64,000 nt of DNA. Origin: Uloborus plumipes (Eukaryota > Arthropoda > Arachnida > Araneae > Uloboridae). A model generated the notes under the pieces. That model was not told where the DNA came from, searched no databases, and saw only the letters and a list, made by a program, of their open reading frames with translations. The stretch is from NCBI GenBank assembly GCA_038373865.1, contig JAXGGA010001586.1, forward strand, positions 83,059-147,058. The letters are read 5' to 3'. This document shows positions 34,497 to 64,000 of this stretch, one piece after another; positions within the stretch are counted from its first letter, which is position 1, and each line of letters opens with the position of its first letter. The position numbers and the translations under genes were made by a program.

Positions 34497-35230
34497 GGGG
34501 TCTAGGGAGTCTTAAAATTTAATTTTTTTGATTTTCCGAAAAAAATATATGTCATAAAGGATTTCATTCTGAACAGTTTGATACCTCACTTTTTACCATA
34601 GGCAAAAAACTTTTTGAGTTATCGTAAAAAAACTTTAACTATCCCCAATGAGTTTAATGTTAACAGCAGCTGTTCAAACCCCTTTTTCTCAGAAGTCGAT
34701 TTTACATTTTGCATGCATGATATCTCAAAAAGTGTTTCATTTATTTTTATAAAATTTTGCACGCACTTACGAAAAGCATATCTTAACACTCTAAACCTAA
34801 ATTTTTCTCAAAAATCAAACTCAATTTTTCAGAAAAAAAAATTAATTCCTCCAAATTTTGGTGAATTTTGATTCTTATTTTAAAAATTTTAATAAAAATA
34901 TTTATTATTATTTTTTAAACTTAAATTTTGGTTCAGATTGGTGAGATAGGCTGTACGTACGTGCATGCAAAATTTTATAAAAAATTAATGAAACACTTTT
35001 TGAGATATCATGCGCGCAAACTGTAAAACCGACATCTGAGAAAAAGAGGTTTGATCGCTGTAGTTAACATTAAACTCATTGGGGATAGTTAAAGTTTTTT
35101 TATGATAACTCAAAAAGTTTTTTGCCGATGGTAAAAAATGAGGCATCAAACTGTTCAGAATTAAATCCTATATAACATATATTTTTTCCAGAAAATCGAA
35201 AATTTTTCATTTTAAGACTCCCTAGACCCC
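34497..35230. mobile_element. TTAA-type foldback MITE with long arms
   Basis: TTAA at 34493-34496 and 35231-35234. The left arm GGGGTCTAGGGAGTCTTAAA pairs with the right end. Similarity extends through 'aactatccccaatgagttta' to about 34760 and 34980, so most of the element is an inverted repeat. No ORF. Confidence 0.88.
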
Positions 35231-35239
35231 TTAACACAA

Positions 35240-36056
35240 AAATAATCACAAAGTGAAAAAACTTTTTTCTGGTTTGAGGTTTAAAAAAAAAAAAGAAAAG
35301 AAAAGAAAAAATTCGTAACATTTACGAGATCTGGCACCACTTGTTGCACTAGTGGTGTACCAATTACTCGATAAAAACTTGGTACTGGGCCTAATTTTGA
35401 GCAGGTACTCGGCCAATGCCAAGTGGTTGTAAAATTTGTATATTTTTCACGTTAAGGAAATTTTAAAGAAATTTACAGCTGCTTTATTCACAAAATACAA
35501 CCGTGTTCTATGTATGAATCAAAACAGAAAAAGAAAATCTCCACTTATGAAATCAATGCACGGTAAAGGTTAGCTATTGCCTATGTCTTTTCTATGCTGC
35601 AAATTCATGAATGAGCATTTGTGATCACATATAGCTGTATTTAATTCACCTTCGGACGAGAACCGTTCAATGTGATCCCTAAGATTAATATTCCTAGACT
35701 GATAATAAGACAACATAAATCATATACCAAATTATTTTGAATCATTTGAAAACTTAGATTACGAATTTTTTAAACCCCATCATTTTGCAGATTCAAGTCT
35801 TCGGTACAGTGATAACAATTCATAGAAGTAAAATTCAGTCATTTTTATAATCGTAAGAAAAAGTCGATTATTTTGGGTCAAGCACTACTTTTGAAAAAAA
35901 TGCTATGAAAATAATTTGATAATCAAAGTCATTGTATTTTAAACATGATAAGTATTATACCAAATACTCGGTATTCGACCAAAGTGCTACTCGGTATGCT
36001 TCAACTGAGCACTAAAGGTATTTAAAAAAGACATAATGGAGCATGAGAAAGCTTAC
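35240..36056. other. AT-rich stretch, possible remnant repeats
   Basis: 'tagtggtgtaccaattactcga' (35350) and 'accaaatactcggtattcg' (35959) look like related ends of one element, but there is no clean duplication. The last NMT exon is expected at or left of this stretch, but I could not identify it. Confidence 0.35.
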
Positions 36057-58192
<22,136 letters not shown>

Positions 58193-58671
58193 CTGCAAGA
58201 GCAAAATTATATCTTATTATATAAAACAATTCAGTGCATAGTAAATACAGTGACACTAACATTTAAAGTGTGTAACAATTAAACAATATAAGTTTACTAA
58301 ACAATTAAATAGCATCATATTCAATTATAAAAAACAATGAAGATCAAGAGATCTTTTAAACTATTCACTTCAGAGGGTGACTTCAAATTTTTCACTGTGA
58401 AAGATAACATTAAGAGCAAGAATCTGAGAGAGTGTCACGCCTGTGATTCATGACGTCTCAGATTTTTTCCAAAAAATTACTAAATGTTTATTATCTTATT
58501 GAAAGACCAAATCCAGAATGTTTTGCTCTAAATTTGAGTTGTTTAGTTTTTATGGATCCCTAAAGTTGAAGGTGCGGCATCAAAAATTAAGCGGATTTTC
58601 AAGACATGGAAGTTGCTGTGAGCCAAAACTCTTACCAGGAACTGTTTAACTCCAATTTTCTTTTTGTATAT
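58193..58671. other. NMT upstream intron sequence
   Basis: No exon seen. Contains 'catgacgtctcagatttt' (58446), resembling a segment inside the adjacent transposon (58707). Confidence 0.4.
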
Positions 58672-59329
58672 GGGTCATTCCATGTGAAATCAACACACTG
58701 ATTCAGACTTGATGTCTCAGATTTTCATGATTTTTGGTATGCAGCATTATATCATAGACATATGAAAAAATACCAAATTTCGGTTACATAGCACAATTAT
58801 TTTTGAAGTTATAAATTTTTTAAATTTTAAATTTCTTTGAAAAAACACCATACTTTAACACATTAAAATGCCTATAGGCTTGCAACCAGTGGTGATATTA
58901 ACCTGGGACTGGTCTCATTTTAAAGCTGTTGAACAGGGCTTTATTATGATATGCTACAACATAGGGGTTAAATTTTTAAAAAAATTTAAATTTTAAAATT
59001 AAATTTTAAATTTTTCAAAAAGTGGCAATTTTAAAAATTCCAAAAAATTACCAAAAATTGTTTGTGATGTCTTAATACATATTGCAAAATTCTATGATGG
59101 GATCTCAATGGGATCAGGAGATACAGGGCTTCAGAAATACACGTTTTGTGAAAAATACCAGAATTAGTATCAACAGAGGAAATTTTGTACAGTTCATTGA
59201 ATGAAACAAACAACACATATCAATAAAACAAGCAGTGGCTATTACTTTTAATTTTTTAAATAGAGGAATATCACATAGACACTTACCATTCTCAGCCTAA
59301 TTTTATGAGTTAATTATTAACAAATTAAT

Positions 59330-59591
59330 TTATGAAGACTTCAATTGTTGGAAGATACCCACACATTTGTTTAGTTCACTGTCTGGTAAACTGTATGTTC
59401 GGCCAGTCTGAGTGGTGGGGTTCACTTTGCACATTACATCTGAAAATGGGATCCACAGTGTGTCAGGTGGTGTGGGATATATAAATGAGGATGACGGACC
59501 TGAAGGATGGAGGAATGTAACTTGCACTTGACTGCTGTCTTCATCTTTATCCAGAACATAACTCAACCAACAAGTGTCATTATAGATAGAT
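59330..59591 (-). pseudogene. 3' part of the large DFSENY ORF (after the insertion)
   Basis: Open on the minus strand from the AGAT duplication (59588-59591) to a stop at 59330. It begins SIYNDTCWLSYVLDKDEDSS and includes TFLHPSGPSSSF and CKVNPTTQTGRTYSL. Together with 62549 onward it forms the C-terminus of one protein: with a single AGAT copy the codons read ...SGYITSIYNDTCW... without a break. So it is not an independent gene. I do not know a named domain for this tail. Confidence 0.8.
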
Positions 59592-62548
59592 GGGTGATTC
59601 TATTCTAACTGTGATTCTTTTGACAAAAAAAATCAGATTTTAAATTTAAGCTTTCTCAATTTTTCGATGCATATTCAGTATCTATTTTACTGTCAAAATA
59701 AAAGCCTGCGAGGAATTTACAACAACTTCAACGCGTCAAAAACGAAAAACAAATTTCAAATTTTCCGTTCCACGGTACTGACATAATATAAATTTGGTAA
59801 ACTTTCTTTAGGAAAATCATTTAATACATTCTTGAGTTCTGTTACAACATTTAAAAATTCTTTTACATTGATTATTTACCACATTAATAACTAATAATAA
59901 CAATTAACTCTTATAATTGTTAGCAACTATTAATCGAGAAAGAAAAACTCTATTTATAGTATTTAACAAAAAACAAATTGTTTAAACTATGTTAAACTTA
60001 TTAATGTAATATATCAAATGCATTCATAATGATAAATAAATAATATTAAATTACATGAAGTATGAAGTATGATTTTGGTTTTCATCGTTTTTAATTTTTT
60101 TTTAAATTCTTGTACTTCTACGCAGTGATATTTTTTAATTTTTTTCTAAACTGTCTTTAGCAACGTCTGTTTCAAGGCATTCTGAATTTTTAGTTAATTT
60201 TGGTGATGAATTACATGATTTTGTTTTCAATCTGTTCTTCATTTTTCTGGTTGTATCATTGATAGAGTAATCAATTTTTCCTATAGCAAAGTGTTCACAT
60301 GGATTTTTAGTAGAACAATCAAAACAACTTAATGAATTAAATAAAAGACAATTATGATGTAGTTTATTCCACATGTATTGATGTACTTTCATAGTGCCAA
60401 TGAAAGGCTTAAAATTGCTCGGTAATATTGAATCAATGTTTGATATTTCGTCTTCCGTAACGCAATCAATGTACTATATTTTCACGATCTTGCAAAATCG
60501 TCAACAAAGATTCAAAGTTTGGCACATCCAAGTCGTATTTCACTTGATCGTCAGCTAATTTCCTAATATAACCACCGACCTCATCAGCGGAACTTTTTCC
60601 GTGGCCTGCCTCACTAAAGTTGTATGTCCTCTAATTGAGTATAGCACTGAGGCAAGTACTGGGTTATGAGATAAAACATTTTCTTATTGCGGTACTGAGT
60701 CGTTGGACCATCACTCATTAGATGTATTTTTTTTTACCTCTGGATTTGTTGCTAGATAAGCATCAAGTATTTTTTTAATATTAACAATTATAGCAGAAGG
60801 ATGATGTCTGAGAGATTTTGACAAAGTAGCAAAACTTTGAGAAAAGTTTGAAGAGTAAATCATGCCAGTGTGTAAAGTACATTGTACTCTACAGGCCCCA
60901 AAGTGCACTGACTGAACTTCCGTTTCATACTTACAAGAATAATTTTCACTGAAATCAGTGAGGAGTCCCAACTCATTGCTTTGTAGAAACTGAGTAAGTT
61001 TTTTCATGGAATTGTTTGATGAATAATTCTGTAATCATGAGCCATAATCAAATCTAGATCGTGTTTAAAATGCTGAATCGCTTGTCCTATCGTGCAAGAA
61101 ATTTCTGTTTTTGCAGTAACTTTAACAGTTATTGGTTTTTTGTTTTTTCATTAATTCTTTGTTCTGAAGATACTTCCCATTTCATGTAAGATATTTTATC
61201 AATAGGGTTAGTATCTTTCATGTTAAATTCTAAATTTTTTAACTTAGATTCCTCACACTTTCTTGATAGACACCCTTCAGAATTACTGTCACATAAGAAA
61301 CTGCTCAAAATTTTATATGGCGTACTTTCTGTCAATAACTTCATATAACGCTTTGTTACTTGCTTTCCATTTATTTTTATTGAAGCTTTTTTATCAGGAA
61401 TTCTTACTATTTTCTTCATAAAAATTTATCACCCGATCTTGAATAAATTTTTGATTCCTTTTTGCATTTTTTACATACTTCAGTGACTGATTACTCCTAT
61501 GAACTCTTGAAGAAATAATAGGAGCAACATTTTTCCTAATGGCAGATATTTGTCGATATTTTTTAACAATTTTTCCGCTTATTGCTCGACCCAATATTTG
61601 CTTAAACTTAGAACTGTTTGAGTCTTGGTAGGACGATTTTAGTTGCCTTACCATAACTTGTTGTACCATAAATTGTGGAATTCGGCAACTTATATCATTA
61701 CTAGTATCAGGTACTTTTTTACTACGTAGTGTTGGAGCCATCTGCATAAAAAAATATTGCAATTAATGATTAAAACAATTTTATTACTAATTTATAATTT
61801 TTTCACACGGTACTGACAGACACGGTACTGACATTTTCATTTAAAAAAATTACTGTACCTGTTTGGCTGTAGTTTTGTTAATGTCCATTTATCGTGTAGT
61901 TTAGGTTAGTATTAAGTACAAATATCTGCAATTTTGGATAGGAAAAATCAATAGTTGTTAAAGAAATCCATACCACGGTACTGACAAGAAAATTTATGAC
62001 ATACCTTTTTCAAAACGGAAATCTAAAATGACACAACCTCTTTGCACTATTTCGTCATCTCTATGCTTGTAAATATTACTCAGGTGAAGTGATTTCAACA
62101 TCGTTCACAAGGCGTTTCATAAGTCTCAATGTAGACGGCGCTCGAGTCACACAAATGCAAGTTTTAAAGAAACGTTAAATTTTGGGGACAAGAGTTATTG
62201 AACCAGAACTCAATATTAACTTAATGTATTGACCAAATTACAGGTCGTTTCTTTTATTTCGATCATATACATTAGAATTTATGAGGTAATTACTTCAAAT
62301 TATTTGTTGCGACCAAAAAAATTCAACATTTACAGAAAAACTCAAAAAAGGGACATGACACCGTACTGACATTTTGGTGATATGTTGTAGGTTTTCTCTT
62401 AATGCAAGTTATATTATATAAAAAAAAATGATGAAATGTGTTCCTAAACATCTAATAAACACAATCATCTCATTAATAGATTATTAAGTAATGAAAATTG
62501 AGAATAAACAACATAGGACATAAAAAATCAGTTAGAATAGAATCACCC
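59592..62548 (-). mobile_element. Nested DFSENY-type DNA transposon, decayed
   Basis: Both ends read GGGTGATTCTATTCTAACT inwards (19 bp, perfect: 59592-59610 and 62530-62548). AGAT duplication at 59588-59591 and 62549-62552. Five copies of CGGTACTGACA (one with a mismatch) lie near the ends: 59773, 61808, 61823, 61976 and 62361. A broken transposase-like gene on the minus strand fills the middle. Length 2957 bp. Confidence 0.92.
60135..61744 (-). pseudogene. DFSENY-type transposase-like gene, frameshifted
   Basis: Pieces in order on the minus strand are: start MAPTLRSKKVPDTSND (61741, preceded by an acceptor-like ATGCAG); a basic region ending VINFYEEN; after a frameshift near 61400, RIPDKKASIKINGKQVTKR with a C-D-S...C-L-S-R-K-C cluster; then LLTDFSENYSCKYE (about 60950); then, after another frameshift at the homopolymer near 60730, SDGPTTQYRNKKMF and SEAGHGKSSADEVGG; and a tail with CFDCSTKNPCEHF. 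The three motifs DFSENY, SDGxxxQYxNKK and HGKxxxD occur in the same order as in the ORF at 62549-64000, so the two proteins are homologous. Conserved Asp residues suggest an RNase H-like (DDE/D) catalytic core, but that is inference. It cannot be translated intact. Confidence 0.75.
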
Positions 62549-64000
62549 AGATGTTATATACCCACTAATGTCTGAAAATGATGTCTGCTGAACGTCCTTC
62601 AAAACAGGAAATATGCTTGAAACATCTGCAGAAGAAAATAACTTTGCATTTACTTTGGTTCCACATCTGAGAGGTATAAAGGCATGAAATTTTTGGGTTC
62701 CTGATATAGTTAGAGCTGTATCGTACCGGTTGGCCAGTTGTTCTTCAGTTTTAATGTATTCTTCAATGGTCACAAATACAAAGTCGATGTTAGCTATGTT
62801 CTTATGTGACCATTCAAATAATTGCCTTGCATTCGTGATTTGATCCTGATACGGTCTTTGTAGGCTTGCTCTGGCGGCTAGTCTTTTTACTGTGGCCCCG
62901 AGCCCATCGCATGGACCTTTGCCATGTGCTGTAGCTGAAAAGTGCCATTCAGCCTCAGCTCCAAAATCTTGCTTGTAATTACACAAGTTAATAAAATTTT
63001 TTTTATTTTTGTATTGGGCTGCAGAGCCATCAGAGAAATAAAAGAATTTTTTGACAGGTCTTTGAAATTTGCACTTCAAGTATTCCATCAATTTTTTCTG
63101 GAACAGGTAGACAGCTGTAGTGTTGTGGTTGAGGCAGTCTGATATTATTACGAAATTTAAATGCCCAACTTCCGTCTCTTTAAAATATACCACAAAAGGG
63201 TGAATGGTTGCCTGAGTATTCGACCAATGATATAATTGTGCCTCATCTTGTATAATAATAGAATAATTCTCAGAAAAGTCACAAATAACAGCTACTTCAC
63301 ATTCCAGAAGATTTTCCTTTGTGTGTCTCAAAAATGCACTTTGTTCTTTTGCTATAAAGTGATGACGAAGTAAGACAGGAAGTTTATCACAAAATACATC
63401 AATAAATTCACTAACCGGTTTTTGGATAATTTCTAAGTTACATCGATCCACAGAGATCCACTGTCTGTATGTGATAGTCTCAATTGCATTGTCTTCATAT
63501 GCTTTTTCCAAAAGTTCTCTAATCCCTCTGGTACCCGGACATGACACACAAGTTGAAAAGAAGCAGTCAGTTGATGGTGGGGGGCTGCAAACCATCATTT
63601 GCAGGCAGTCCTTGTATGTTTTTATTTTTCCATCTGTCATTGAGCTCATTCTTCCGTTTTCAAACATAAGCTTCACATTCTGATGAGTAGTGCACACACA
63701 GACTGAGTGTGTTCCACTCTGGCCTGCTAGCACACAATTTTTGGGTCTCAGCTCTGCAAATTTAGAAAATCCTACTTTTACAGCTGGGAATTTTTCTTTG
63801 AAAACTTCATAGGCTTCTTTTAAATTATTAAGCATCAACCTTTTTGCAACATGTTCTTTAGTACCTGTGCTGTGGTCTTTCACTGATATAAAGTCCTTAA
63901 TCCCCGGCATTGCTCGGCTTATTTCGTCACTTGTATAAAATCCTTTCACAATATCAACGGTATGCTTTGATAAACTTTTTCCTGGTTTCATATCAGGACC
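62549..64000 (-). pseudogene. DFSENY-type transposase-like protein, 5' end outside window, 3' end displaced by insertion
   Basis: About 483 codons open from the window edge to the insertion. The ORF continues upstream of its first Met (63991), so the true start is outside. Numbering from that Met: FSKFAELRPKNCV (75-87), a CVCTTHQN Cys/His motif (98-105), a second Cys cluster CSPPPSTDC...CVSC (135-151), DFSENY (238-243), ISDC (283-286), FSDGSAAQYKNKKNF (319-333), HGKGPCDG (356-363) and KRLAARA (369-375). The Cys/His pairs suggest zinc binding. The Asp-rich motifs suggest a transposase-like nuclease core. Similar predicted proteins recur in many copies in arthropods and cnidarians, as I recall, but I cannot name the superfamily. 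Its frame is closed by a stop contributed by the inserted element (62543-62545). Confidence 0.8.

Larger units (their letters stand above)
58672..64000 (-). mobile_element. Large DNA transposon with D-F-S-E-N-Y ORF, right end outside window
   Basis: The putative left terminus GGGTCATTCCATGTGAAATC, with ATAT before it, matches the terminus of 24323-25821. Inside is a long minus-strand ORF that runs to the window edge. It is interrupted by the element 59592-62548. The left terminus is supported by similarity only, and a related motif (gacgtctcagatttt) occurs just outside it at about 58454 as well as inside at about 58710, so the boundary may be further left. Confidence 0.6.

Noticed and set aside
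35240..36056. Search for the last NMT exon (a few residues plus stop)
   Set aside because: No acceptor followed by a G-L-V-L-like codon set and stop was convincing here or further left; the exon is too short to call by eye.

Overview
The window is eukaryotic nuclear DNA: AT-rich, intron-split coding exons with GT/AG borders, and a very dense load of cut-and-paste transposons, MITEs and Helitrons. Gene content and repeat types fit an arthropod. A chelicerate such as a spider is my guess, but nothing here proves it. There are no bacterial features, no CRISPR and no recognisable rRNA or tRNA.

The one clear host gene is glycylpeptide N-myristoyltransferase (NMT) on the minus strand. Ten exons between 58192 and 36057 encode about 414 codons. 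They include both NMT signature motifs (EINFLCVHK and KFGIGDG). Exon phases match at every junction. The N-terminal exon(s) and the tiny last exon were not found. One 117-nt exon (49135-49251) is too short to stand out as an ORF and was recovered by hand. A CpG-rich block at about 2190-2900 holds a possible first exon of another minus-strand gene that leaves the window on the left.

The rest is layered mobile DNA. The left part (3-8 kb) has TA- and 8-bp-TSD MITEs, a 144-bp minisatellite and Helitron-like starts. At 8.3-10.4 kb there is a 4-bp-TSD element with palindromic subterminal repeats. At 12-14 kb there is a 145-bp minisatellite family and a THAP-encoding mini-element. At 15.6-19.5 kb a foldback element sits inside one hAT-type element, which sits inside another. 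At 21.5-22.3 kb there is a piggyBac relic. At 24-26.7 kb a 4-bp-TSD element and two Helitrons lie in an older repeat whose empty paralogue is at 48.8-49.0 kb. At 29.9-35.2 kb there are TTAA- and TA-type MITEs and foldbacks. NMT introns hold further hAT elements, one of them interrupted by a DD36E Tc1/mariner copy with a single stop codon.

The right end (58.7-64 kb) is the most notable part. A large ORF with a D-F-S-E-N-Y motif is interrupted by a second, decayed element that carries the same motif set. The inner element is delimited by 19-bp inverted repeats and an AGAT duplication, and conceptual removal makes the outer reading frame continuous. Several other elements in the window share the GGGYNATTC-like terminus, 4-bp duplications and element-specific iterated subterminal motifs, so they look like one transposon group.
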